A model generated the notes under the pieces. The model had not been told where the DNA came from. It ran no database searches and worked only from the letters and a program-made list of their open reading frames with translations. A stretch of DNA of 61,735 bases from an uncultured Parabacteroides sp. (GTDB taxonomy: Bacteria; Bacteroidota; Bacteroidia; Bacteroidales; Tannerellaceae). The position numbers and the translations under genes are program-made. The DNA lies in the NCBI GenBank assembly GCA_910577325.1, contig CAJTMR010000005.1:91081-152815 (forward strand), written 5' to 3'. Positions 44,587 to 54,000 of the stretch are shown here, one piece after another (within the stretch, counting starts at the first letter, position 1; the number at the start of each line of letters is the position of its first letter).

Positions 44587-44759
44587 AGAGCCTGTTTAAA
44601 TTTTGTTCAACATTCTTTTGAGAGTTCTTTTTGAGGATATTTTTCTGTTTTTATAAGGAGCATAGCGGGCTATGTGACGAATAAAAACAGGAAAACAGAC
44701 CGGAAAGAAACTCAAAAGAAGTTGAAAAAAACTTTTTGAACAAAATTTAAACAGGCTCT
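44587..44759. mobile_element. MITE-like palindromic element with 24-bp terminal inverted repeats
   Basis: Ends AGAGCCTGTTTAAATT... (44587-44610) and its exact reverse complement (44736-44759). If the element is taken as GAGCC...GGCTC (44588-44758) it is flanked by TTA on both sides (44585-44587 and 44759-44761), a 3-bp target duplication. The interior is also an imperfect inverted repeat closing on CATAGCGGGCTATG (44661-44674), so the whole unit can fold into one hairpin. No ORF. A decayed relative lies at 55757-55816. Confidence 0.8.
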
Positions 44760-44760
44760 T

Positions 44761-44792
44761 ATTGTACCGTACCCCTTTTATTCATACATTTG
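44761..44792 (+). promoter_or_regulatory. Promoter of the plus-strand Gfo/Idh/MocA gene
   Basis: ATTG (44761-44764), 20-bp spacer, TACATTTG (44785-44792), 35 bp before the ATG. The -33 box begins within 2 bp of the MITE-like element's right end. Confidence 0.6.
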
Positions 44793-44827
44793 GCTCAATA
44801 ACTCATAACATCTAATTCATTAAGACC

Positions 44828-46141
44828 ATGACAACACGAAGAGATTTTATCCGGCAGGCAGCCTTATTAGGCGCCGGATTTTCCATGAGTCCGTTCTTTA
44901 TCAATGCCGCCCCCGGAAGCGTTGGGGCGAACGACAAAATACGCGTCGGACTGATTGGCTGTAAAGGGATGGGGTTTTCAGACCTGCAAGCATTCCTCCG
45001 GAATCCGGAAGTCGAGTGCATCGCGCTATGCGACATCGACGACGAAGTGCTCAACAACCGGGCGGCCGATACGCAAAAGATCACAGGCAAAAAGGTCAAA
45101 CATCTTTATAAAGACTGGCGCAAGCTGATCGACAACAAAGATATCGACGTCGTCATCGTCGGTACGCCCGACCACTGGCACTGCCTGCAAATGGTAGCCG
45201 CATGCCAGGCGGGTAAAGATGTTTACTGCGAAAAGCCTTTGGGTAACAGCATCGAAGAATGTAATATCATGGTGCGCGCCGCCGAGAAGTACAACCGGGT
45301 GGTGCAGGTAGGACAATGGCAACGCAGCGATCCGCACTGGCAGGATGCCATGGCATTCGTGCACAGCGGACAGTTAGGCAAGATCCGTACTGTTCGCGTC
45401 TTCTCATATCAAGGTTGGTGTCCTTCCATCCCGGTCAAGCCGGACGAACCCGTTCCTGCGGGAGTGGACTATGACATGTGGCTGGGACCGGCCCCCAAAC
45501 GCCCGTTCAACCGCAACCGTTTCCATTTCACCTTCCGCTGGTTCTGGGATTATGCCGGCGGACTGATGACGGACTGGGGCGTGCATCTGCTCGACTATGC
45601 CCTATACGGGATGAACGTGACGGCTCCGAACTCCATCATGGCCTCGGGCGGCAAATTCGGATATCCGGACGACGCCTGCGAGACGCCTGACTTATTACAG
45701 ACAATTTATACATTTGACGACTTTACCGTCATGTGGGACCATGCGATCGGTATCGACGACGGAGCTTACGGACGCAACCACGGCTTGGGATTTGTCGGAG
45801 AAAACGGGACATTGGTCATTGACCGGGGCGGCTGGGAAGTAATCCCCGAAAAGGTAAACGGCAAACCCCGCATGGAAGCCGTTCCTTTGAAGAAAGCATA
45901 CGGCGAAGGCGGGCTGAACCTGCACGTGAAGAACCATCTGGAGTGCATCAAGTCGCGCAACCGCAACTGTAATGCCAGCATCGAGATCGGCGCCCATATC
46001 GCCAAGTTCTCCCAATTGGGCAACATCGCCTACCGGACGGGAAAGAAACTGAGCTGGGACGGAAAGAGCTTCCACGACGCAGAAGCCGACAAATACTTAT
46101 GCAAGGAATACAGGGCTCCCTGGGAACTCCCGAAGATTTAA
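44828..46141 (+). CDS. Tat-exported Gfo/Idh/MocA family oxidoreductase
   Basis: Second exported member of the divergent pair. The twin-arginine motif TTRRDFIRQAAL is at the very N-terminus (R4-R5), followed by a hydrophobic stretch. Rossmann loop GCKGMG (44-49), GTPDHWHCLQM, and the EKP motif in VYCEKPLGNS. The C-terminal domain has WDYAGGLMTDWGVHLLDYAL with the presumed catalytic His. 437 aa. Terminated by the strong hairpin at 46145. Periplasmic sugar oxidation or reduction is likely; the substrate is unknown. Confidence 0.92.
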   Translation: MTTRRDFIRQAALLGAGFSMSPFFINAAPGSVGANDKIRVGLIGCKGMGFSDLQAFLRNPEVECIALCDIDDEVLNNRAADTQKITGKKVKHLYKDWRKLIDNKDIDVVIVGTPDHWHCLQMVAACQAGKDVYCEKPLGNSIEECNIMVRAAEKYNRVVQVGQWQRSDPHWQDAMAFVHSGQLGKIRTVRVFSYQGWCPSIPVKPDEPVPAGVDYDMWLGPAPKRPFNRNRFHFTFRWFWDYAGGLMTDWGVHLLDYALYGMNVTAPNSIMASGGKFGYPDDACETPDLLQTIYTFDDFTVMWDHAIGIDDGAYGRNHGLGFVGENGTLVIDRGGWEVIPEKVNGKPRMEAVPLKKAYGEGGLNLHVKNHLECIKSRNRNCNASIEIGAHIAKFSQLGNIAYRTGKKLSWDGKSFHDAEADKYLCKEYRAPWELPKI

Positions 46142-46144
46142 ACA

Positions 46145-46175
46145 AAAAAGGGCGACCGAACGGTCGCCCTTTTTT
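46145..46175. terminator. Strong bidirectional terminator
   Basis: GGGCGACCG (46150-46158), AA, CGGTCGCCC (46161-46169), flanked by an A-run and a T-run; it serves the Gfo/Idh/MocA gene (plus) and the DUF4301 gene (minus). Confidence 0.9.
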
Positions 46176-46177
46176 GT

Positions 46178-47698
46178 TTATTGGTGTTCCTGACGGAGCA
46201 AATCGTTCACCGTCTTGACCGGATTGAAGGTTTCGACAGGCACTTCGACAAAGACTGTATTCCAGTCGCTCATCGCACCGTTCCACAAACCGGGCAATTC
46301 CAGCGCTTTCAGCTCACGCCCATCCTTGCTTTTATAGGAGATAAAGCCGGTGTTCTTGTCCACATAATCCGGCAAGTTGAACTTCTCGCCTTTATAGTTC
46401 TTCAACGCGCAGACCAGATCCACCGGATTGAAATGCGTGCCCTTTTCGAACATCGCTTTCTTTTCGGGATCTTTCAAGTCGATCTGCGAGCTTTCAAGAA
46501 TCTGCAAAGAAACGGTCCCGTCCGAATTGACAGCCAGGAACGGGCCACCGCCCGGCTCGCCGACATTCTTCACCATACCGCAGACGCGCAACGGACGATT
46601 CAGCTTGCTCTTTATATAAAGGATCAGCTCGGCATCTTCCAGCAATTTCGTTTCCGGGTTCTTCACACACAGATCTTCCTGAAGGAAACGGATCATCTCT
46701 TCCACCTGGTCGTGCGAATACTTGCCGCTATCGATCAATTCCAGATACTTGAAGATACGTTCCTGCAAAGAGACCAGCACGCCGGCGATCACCTTCTTGA
46801 AGATAACGGTCGAACATTTGAAACTGTCCGGCACGACATTGTCGATGTTCTTGACAAATACCACATCGGCATCCACGTCGTTCAAGTTCTCGATCAAAGC
46901 GCCGTGGCCGCCCGGACGGAACAACAAACTACCGTTCTTGTCGCGGAACGGATTGTTTTCCATATCGGCAGCGATCGTGTCGGTACTCGGTTTCTGTGCA
47001 CTGAACGAGATATCGTATTTTACAGAGAATTTCTCTTCATAATCCCCCGCCTTTGCGGCAACCAACTGTTCGAACAACGCCTTATGTTCGGGCGACACCG
47101 TGAAATGGATGTTGACTTCTCCGGCATTGTTCTTCGCATACATCGCCCCTTCCGCCAGGTGTTCTTCCATCGCCGTGCGGACAGCCTTCGGATAAGAATG
47201 GAAAAGCAGCAGGCCTTTCGGTAGCTGCCCGTAGTTCAGCCCTTTCGGCTCCAGCAGGTTGGCAACAATGGTTTTGTACTGTCCGACAGCCATTAGCGCC
47301 GGGATATCCTTCGCCTCATTCTCGATGCAAACCCGGTTCAAGGCATCATAGAAAGCAAACTTCCTGATATCGTCGAAGAACTTCTTCTCAAACGCATTCT
47401 GAGGCTCGTCGTATCCGGCGGACAAGAATTCATACAAGTTCTTGAACATACGGCTTGCCGCACCCGAAGCCGGCACGAACTTCACGATCTTCTTATTCTT
47501 TGCCAGATAAGCATTCCAGGCATCCATGTAAGTTGCCTGTTTTTCCTGCGGGATCATCATAATCCCTCTCTCGACCGACGCCGATGCTGTAATTTCCAGG
47601 AAAGGAAACCCTTTCACGAAGCAAGCCAATTGTTCTTCAATCTGCTTTTCGCCGATCCCTTTAGCCGCCAGTAACTCTAAGTCTTTTGCGTTTAACAT
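46178..47698 (-). CDS. DUF4301 family protein
   Basis: 506-aa cytosolic protein of the DUF4301 family, found mainly in Bacteroidetes. The segment FVPASGAASRMFKNL (about 73-87) resembles a nucleotide-binding loop of nucleotidyltransferases, and RPGGHGALIENLNDVDADVV (from about 269) followed by FVKNIDNVVPD resembles the product-binding core of UDP-sugar pyrophosphorylases. A nucleotidyltransferase role is an inference from these patterns. It starts after a TATATTTG -7 box (minus) and ends at a shared terminator. Confidence 0.88.
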   Translation of the reverse strand: MLNAKDLELLAAKGIGEKQIEEQLACFVKGFPFLEITASASVERGIMMIPQEKQATYMDAWNAYLAKNKKIVKFVPASGAASRMFKNLYEFLSAGYDEPQNAFEKKFFDDIRKFAFYDALNRVCIENEAKDIPALMAVGQYKTIVANLLEPKGLNYGQLPKGLLLFHSYPKAVRTAMEEHLAEGAMYAKNNAGEVNIHFTVSPEHKALFEQLVAAKAGDYEEKFSVKYDISFSAQKPSTDTIAADMENNPFRDKNGSLLFRPGGHGALIENLNDVDADVVFVKNIDNVVPDSFKCSTVIFKKVIAGVLVSLQERIFKYLELIDSGKYSHDQVEEMIRFLQEDLCVKNPETKLLEDAELILYIKSKLNRPLRVCGMVKNVGEPGGGPFLAVNSDGTVSLQILESSQIDLKDPEKKAMFEKGTHFNPVDLVCALKNYKGEKFNLPDYVDKNTGFISYKSKDGRELKALELPGLWNGAMSDWNTVFVEVPVETFNPVKTVNDLLRQEHQ

Positions 47699-47742
47699 AG
47701 TATATCTTTTTAATAAGTTAATAATCTATTAACGTACAATCG

Positions 47743-47750
47743 CAAATATA
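47743..47750 (-). promoter_or_regulatory. -7 box of the DUF4301 gene
   Basis: TATATTTG on the minus strand, about 45 bp upstream of the start codon. Confidence 0.55.
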
Positions 47751-47886
47751 AAGATAAATATCAAACAAGCCAATAAAGAGATCAAATTAAGGTGTCATAT
47801 AAAACCAGCCTTCGTAATGCAAGCAACGTCTGATAAAAAAACTTCATATAAATAGTATTTTTGCAAAATGTCCAGTAAATATATTC

Positions 47887-49431
47887 CTATTTTTCCAATA
47901 ACAAAACTATTTCCGATTCCTCTTTAATCCCATATGCATCCAATGAATAGCAAATCTCCTTGGACGGAACAGGCATAAACAAACCGGTTCCTAATATGTC
48001 ACTGACAACAGGAGAGATTTTTCCATTCACAGGTTTCAATAATAATACACAATAGGAACCTACAACCGAATATCCCATTTGAAAAGAAACAGATTCTGAA
48101 TTTTCCATAAGACGGCTCTTAATCCGAGGCCTTTCTCCTTTGCAGAAAAAAACATCCAATTCGATGGAACAATCCTCCGACAGATCAATTCTCAGCAAAC
48201 TACGGGCATCCGAAGCAACGATCGCACCTACAGGAATCCATCGGTTATTGGATGCAAAGCGACCTGCGGCTAACAAAGCATCGCTTCTCCTACTCCTCAC
48301 CCGTTGCGTCAGCGATACATCCAAAGGATTCAACAACTGGGAATTTCTTAACGCACAATTGACAAATGAAAAATTGCCCTCACTGTCATGACCGATAAGA
48401 ATAGGATTGATATCAAATATTTTATATCCTTGATTGGGCACTTCTATGATACTGTTCGATATCTTTACCTGAAACGGAGTGACAGCAGACGGATCTTTAT
48501 AAAGAAAAGAGGTTCCGAAATCCTTCAAATAGGAATAAAATATATTTTTATCCAGAATCAACGTCGGTTTTTTGTCTGCTTCTATGACAATAGATTTGTC
48601 TATGGTATCAAAATAAATCTCATTAAAGACGAAAAAACCGTCACTTTCGACGCGTATGCCTTCCGTTTGCCGATAATTGTCCACTCCCAGGTCCAATCCA
48701 CCTCCCGTATGCATGGAAAGAATATGCACATTATTCAATATGTGTCCTGCAGATTTCGTAACAAGAGCATATTTGGTACTATATATAAATGTATTGGATA
48801 TCTTACAGTCACAACAAGATTGGTCTATATAAATACCGTAAACCTCTTCATTAGAAGAAATACCTTGTATCGTAATGTTGTCAATTTTGGTATCGCTGCT
48901 TCCTGTTCCTACAAAGTCGTCCGATACACTGATCCGGATATGTGTCTTCCGCCCTTTGAATAAACTTATATATTTTAAAGACACTAATTGTTTCAGTCCG
49001 TTAACCATAATACCATTGTCTACATTTGAACAATCAAACATGCCTCCCTCAATATAAGAAAAACGCCGATGAGTGACATCCGGTGTCGACATTTCGGAAT
49101 AACCTATTTTCAACAAAGCTTCTAATCGGATATCACTTTTCACCAACGCATTTTTGTCAAACACGATATTGACATTTTTCGTATAATCAAACGGAAGTAC
49201 GATCGGCTCCGACAAATTATATGTTCCTGCCGGAAAAAACAGTGTTTTCCCATAACTATCTCTTACCAAATCATTCAATTCTGCACCAATAACCGAACCG
49301 TCATTTTTGATTCCAAATTGAATAACGGAAATAATATCTTTTCCTATATTGCCTTTTCCATACAGTTGCAGGGTAAAACTGAACAGGAAAAATAATGTAG
49401 CAAGTGAATACTCTACTTTTTTCTTCATCAC
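47887..49431 (-). CDS. Secreted right-handed beta-helix protein, pectate-lyase-3-like
   Basis: 514-aa protein with a signal peptide (residues 1-25, ending LYGKG). The N-terminal segment ISVIQFGIKNDGSVIGAELN and KTLFFPAGTYNLSEPIVL is the usual opening of pectate-lyase-3/GH28-like beta-helix enzymes and phage tailspikes, followed by regularly spaced short strands (DNITIQGISSNEEVYGIYID, ISNTFIYSTKYALVTKSAGH). No catalytic residues can be assigned by eye, so it may be a polysaccharide lyase, glycosidase or binding protein. It is downstream of the susCD pair on the same strand (172-bp gap), so probably the enzyme of that locus. Base composition is visibly more AT-rich than its neighbours, which hints at separate acquisition. 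Confidence 0.75.
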   Translation of the reverse strand: MMKKKVEYSLATLFFLFSFTLQLYGKGNIGKDIISVIQFGIKNDGSVIGAELNDLVRDSYGKTLFFPAGTYNLSEPIVLPFDYTKNVNIVFDKNALVKSDIRLEALLKIGYSEMSTPDVTHRRFSYIEGGMFDCSNVDNGIMVNGLKQLVSLKYISLFKGRKTHIRISVSDDFVGTGSSDTKIDNITIQGISSNEEVYGIYIDQSCCDCKISNTFIYSTKYALVTKSAGHILNNVHILSMHTGGGLDLGVDNYRQTEGIRVESDGFFVFNEIYFDTIDKSIVIEADKKPTLILDKNIFYSYLKDFGTSFLYKDPSAVTPFQVKISNSIIEVPNQGYKIFDINPILIGHDSEGNFSFVNCALRNSQLLNPLDVSLTQRVRSRRSDALLAAGRFASNNRWIPVGAIVASDARSLLRIDLSEDCSIELDVFFCKGERPRIKSRLMENSESVSFQMGYSVVGSYCVLLLKPVNGKISPVVSDILGTGLFMPVPSKEICYSLDAYGIKEESEIVLLLEK

Positions 49432-49603
49432 GATACAATTTTACAATTAAACTCTCCACATAAAATTTCTAACAAAATAACAGAAGAACAAAAGAATATA
49501 GTTCAGAATCAATGACGATTCAGATTCATCTTTTGTCCTTCCCCTTAAAACTCCATGTTCACTTCATCGAGAACCTATTAGGACACATACCTTCACCTGG
49601 CAA

Positions 49604-51085
49604 TTATTCATACCCCGGATTGTTCTTAACAATACCACCTGATTCGATAATGACCTTCGGCGGAATCGGGAACAAAGTCATATAATCCTTGGCCGGATAT
49701 CCCTTACTCAAGCCATATTCGATATATTTGCCGAAACGGATCATATCCTGACGTCTCCAACCTTCAAAATATAGTTCACGTCCACGTTCAGCCAACAGGA
49801 ACTCCTTAAACTTATCCTTGCTTGTCCGGATGTCTGCCGGAATCGTATGCGTGACGCCCGAACGGTCGGTAATCCGTTTCAAATATCCCAAAGCCTTGTC
49901 GGTCGGTCCGTTCAACTCATTTTCAATCTCTGCCAATGAAAGAATGACATCCGCATAACGGCAGACCACCAACGGTATATTACCGGCTTGCGTCTGTTCC
50001 TTCGGTAACAGATACTTGACGATAACTGCACCATACGGCAAACGCTCTCCTTGATTGCCTTCACGCGAATACAAAGTTCCGTCCGTACCGATATAGCGGT
50101 CAGCAATACCGGCCAAACGCTTGTCTTCTTTCGCATACGTATCGTAAAACTCCCACGGCATCAGCGTCACCCCCCAGTAAGGCGCAACCTTTATCCCGCA
50201 AACCTCGGCACAAGAAGGAGGAATCATATAGAAAAACCATTCGTTCCCCATCTGCTGCCCACTCGGAACCGACCAAATATTCTCATTATTGTGCTCTTCA
50301 CTGAACACCTTGCTGTAATCGTCGGACAGCGTATATCCCATTTGTGTCAGGCTTTCGGCATAGGGGAGTGCCTTGTCGTACTGGTGATCGTTCATATATA
50401 ACTTCATCAGCAGCATGGCAGCAACCCCTTTGTTCACCCGTCCCCAATTTTCTGTATTATTGGTCTTGTCATACAGATACGGGAGTGCTTCCGTCAGGTC
50501 CTTTACCATCTGGTTGAAGTATTCTTCTTTCGAAGGACGCGGTTCATATACGATATTGTCGATTTTGGCCGGATCGGTAACAACCGGTATCGGTCCATAC
50601 ATATCGTAAAAGCAAAACATCATCCAGGCTCTCAAACATTTCGTCTCGGCCATCAGTTCATTCTTCACGTCCTTATCCATCTCCGTCAGTTTGCTGAAAA
50701 CATCCAGTATATAAGTCGCACGCGTAATATTACGACTCACCGCATAAGTCGAATAGGTATCGAACGCGCTACCCCAGTTGAAGTGGATTTCCTGATGTTC
50801 GATATTAAAAACTTCATCGGTCGTCATCTCCGACAGTCCGACCCATCCGCCATAACCGGTTGTGAAGAGCGGCCAAACCCAAGCACCGTTGCTATTATCA
50901 TTCACCGCACCCGAATTACATTTAAAATAGGCATACAACCCGGTCAACATAGAGCGCGCATCCTCTTCCGTTTTCGGAAAGTTCGTTTCCGAAAACGAAG
51001 AGTAAACCTTGGAATCCAAATCGCACGAATTAAACCATGCAGTCATGCACAAAACCAACAAAGAAGCTATTATTTTCGTTTTCAT
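49604..51085 (-). CDS. SusD/RagB-like surface lipoprotein
   Basis: Glycan-binding partner of the SusC at 51098-54550. Lipoprotein signal with C21 (AWFNSC). Family features are an N-terminal SusD region (TEEDARSMLTGLYAYF), helical repeats, and C-terminal VVCRYADVILSLAEIENELN, FLLAERGRELYFEGWRRQDM and IRFGKYIEYG. 493 aa, usual length. Starts 12 bp after susC stops. Substrate unknown. Confidence 0.95.
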   Translation of the reverse strand: MKTKIIASLLVLCMTAWFNSCDLDSKVYSSFSETNFPKTEEDARSMLTGLYAYFKCNSGAVNDNSNGAWVWPLFTTGYGGWVGLSEMTTDEVFNIEHQEIHFNWGSAFDTYSTYAVSRNITRATYILDVFSKLTEMDKDVKNELMAETKCLRAWMMFCFYDMYGPIPVVTDPAKIDNIVYEPRPSKEEYFNQMVKDLTEALPYLYDKTNNTENWGRVNKGVAAMLLMKLYMNDHQYDKALPYAESLTQMGYTLSDDYSKVFSEEHNNENIWSVPSGQQMGNEWFFYMIPPSCAEVCGIKVAPYWGVTLMPWEFYDTYAKEDKRLAGIADRYIGTDGTLYSREGNQGERLPYGAVIVKYLLPKEQTQAGNIPLVVCRYADVILSLAEIENELNGPTDKALGYLKRITDRSGVTHTIPADIRTSKDKFKEFLLAERGRELYFEGWRRQDMIRFGKYIEYGLSKGYPAKDYMTLFPIPPKVIIESGGIVKNNPGYE

Positions 51086-51097
51086 GATTCATTTAAA

Positions 51098-54000
51098 TTA
51101 AAAAGTTATATCGACACCTAAAACGACTGTAAACGGAATGGGGAGCGGAGACGCGTTTTGTTCCATTTCCGGATCCAGTCCCTCGTAGTTCGTCAACAAC
51201 AATGTGTTCTGCAAATCCAGGTAAACCGAAGCATTCGAAGCAACCTTGCTCTTTTTCATCCAATCTTTCGGCAACAAATAAGTCACTTTGATATTCTTAA
51301 AGCGCCAATAATGCGTGTTCTGCAAAGAAAAATCATCGGTTCCCGACTTATTGCTGTTTGCTGCCGCATTAGGTGCAATACCCGGCCACCACCCCGATGT
51401 ATTAAACGAAGTCCAGACTTCCTTATACCGGTAACTGGTATTGATCTTGCTGTCGCACAAACCGCGATGTATCCACTGATCATACGTTTTTCGTCCCAAC
51501 ACACCATAGGTATCGAGATCGACCATCACATTCTTGATCCGGAAACTCGTACCCAAACCGAAATGCATCTTAGGCTCATTGTTGCCCAGCTTCACGATAT
51601 CGTCATCATTTAGCACACCGTCACCGTTGATATCGACAAATTTCTTGTTTCCGGCATAAGAATCCGGCTGAAGCACCTTACCATTGGAAATATATTGTTG
51701 TACCTCCTCCGGCGACTGGAAAATACCGTTTGTCTTCCAACCGTAAATCGGGCTCAAATCATCCTTCTCCTTGATCCAGGGGGCAATGTCTACTTCCGGA
51801 TTCCGTTCCACCCAGTATGAATGGTTGTGGCTCATGTTCAGGTAAGCCGTCCAGTCGAAGTCTTTCTCCTCCATAATCACCCCTTTCAGACCGATTTCAA
51901 ATCCAGTACTTCGTGTCGAGCCGATGTTCTTTGCCAAAGTAGCCACCATATCAGTCGCAGGCAAAGATGTAAAATCAAGCAAATCCTTCGCCGTACGTAC
52001 ATAGTAATCGAAACTACCGCTCAAACGACCATCGAACAATCCGAAATCCAACCCGGCATTGACCGTCACATCCGTTTCCCATTTCAAGTCTTTGTTTCCT
52101 TTCTGCTTCTGAACGATTCCCTTATGTAAAAGCCCATTGTAATAATAGAATGCACCGGTCGCCATGCCATAAGTCGTCAGGCTATAGTTTCCACCCGTCA
52201 AAATACTTTCATTACCGGAAGTACCGATACCGGCTCTCACTTTCAGGAAATCCACCACCTTCTGCTGTTTCATGAAATTCTCTTCCGAAACAGTCCATGC
52301 TGCAGAAACACCCGGGAACCATCCCCATTTGTGATTGGCAGCAAATACGGAAGAACCATCGTTACGCAATGTACCACCAATCGTATACCGGTCTTTGAAC
52401 GTATAGTTGAAACGTCCGAAATAAGACAATTTGTTCCGTTCCCATCTCCCCGAATTATAAGTCGTTTCATCTACATCAGACGACAATTCCAGATAATTGT
52501 TTTCAAGTGCATCAGACGGGAAATTAAAGACGGTAACAGAATAATTGTTACCGGATGTCACATAATATCCCGTACCGAGCACAACATTCAAACGGTGATC
52601 CCGTCCGAACTGTTTGTCGTAGCTCAAATATTCTTCGATACCATAATTATTATTGTATGCGTTGGAATAACCGCCGAAGTTACGCTGTGTCTGTTGAGGT
52701 AAAATCGATTTAGTCGGTGAGAATACATCACGATTTTCGTCTGTCTTATCGACAGAAATCTGCACATTCGCTTTCAATTCCGGTAAAATTCTGATTTCCA
52801 GATTCGGAGCAAACATCAAACGTTTGGTCGTTGTCTTGTCTCTCATATAGCTCCAGGCCAACGGATTCGCCGTCATCGCATTTTCAGGCAATGTCAGGTT
52901 GCCGTTTTCATCCTCCAACGGAAGGCGCGGAGAAAAATATAAGGCTGCATTCGTTTGGTTCGCCTCATTGGCATTCGCTCTCCAATGCCCCGAAGACGGG
53001 TTGTTCGCGCTCAAGAGAGAATACATACTTGCCACATTCAATTTCAAATATTTACTGAAATCAGCCTCCACATTGATACGCCCGCTGAAACGTTCCAGAT
53101 CGTTCGTTTTCATAACCGACTTATGATCGTAGTAATTGAAGGAGGCGTAGACTTTAAACCGCTCGCTACCAGCATTGAGAGAGACATTGTGATTATGGAT
53201 CAGGCCGGTACGGCTTATTTCGTCAAAATGATCATGCGACTCGGTCTGCTTCAACTGATTCTCATCATACAACACTGCCCAACCGGAAGCAGGAGCCGGT
53301 GTCGGACCATACGGATAATACTTATTGATATACAGCCATTGCTCTTTCATGCCCAAATTTGCCGCGTTCATGAAATCCTGAGCATTCAGCATGTCGAAAT
53401 ACTTATTTACGCCTTGTACAGAGAATGAACCGCTGTATGTCACTTTCGGACGTCCGCTCTGCCCTTTCTTCGTCGTAATTAAAATCACGCCGTTTGCAGC
53501 CGACGAACCATAAATGGCCGTAGCACTCGCATCCTTCAAGACATCAATCGAAGCAATATCGTTAGGGTTCAATGTTGCCAAAGGACTCCGGTCCGAACCA
53601 TCTCTCAAAGCCGTACCTAACAAGCCGGACGGCCCGACCTTTGACGCTTTGTTTGATTCGGAACTGATAATCACTCCGTCAATCACATACAACGGGCTGT
53701 TGGAACCATTCGGAGAAAGCGCACCTCGAATATTGACAGACATGCCTGACCCCGGTTGTGCGGAATTTTGTGTGATACTCAAACCTGCGACTTTCCCTTG
53801 TAACAAATTATCTGCACTTACGGCATTCGGAGCTTCCAAGTCTTTCGCCTTGACGGAAGAGATCGCGCCCGTCACCGTTTTTTTCAGTTGCGAACCATAG
53901 CCGACAACCACCACTTCATCCAGTATCTCCATGTCCTCATTCAAAGTAATAGACAAAGACCGCTGATTTCCGACCTTCACTTCGACCGGTCGATACCCGA

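Larger units (their letters stand above)
44310..44827. other. 518-bp divergent intergenic region with a MITE-like element
   Basis: Contains the -7 box of the minus-strand gene (44348-44355), a 171-173 bp palindromic element (44587-44759) and the promoter of the plus-strand gene (44761-44792). The stretch 44400-44586 shows nothing I can name; a 63-codon ORF in it (44408-44599) runs into the element and is rejected. Confidence 0.7.

Noticed and set aside
46181..47224. 347-codon ORF antisense to the DUF4301 gene
   Set aside because: Shadow of the real gene; no domain, no promoter, and it would start inside the shared terminator region.
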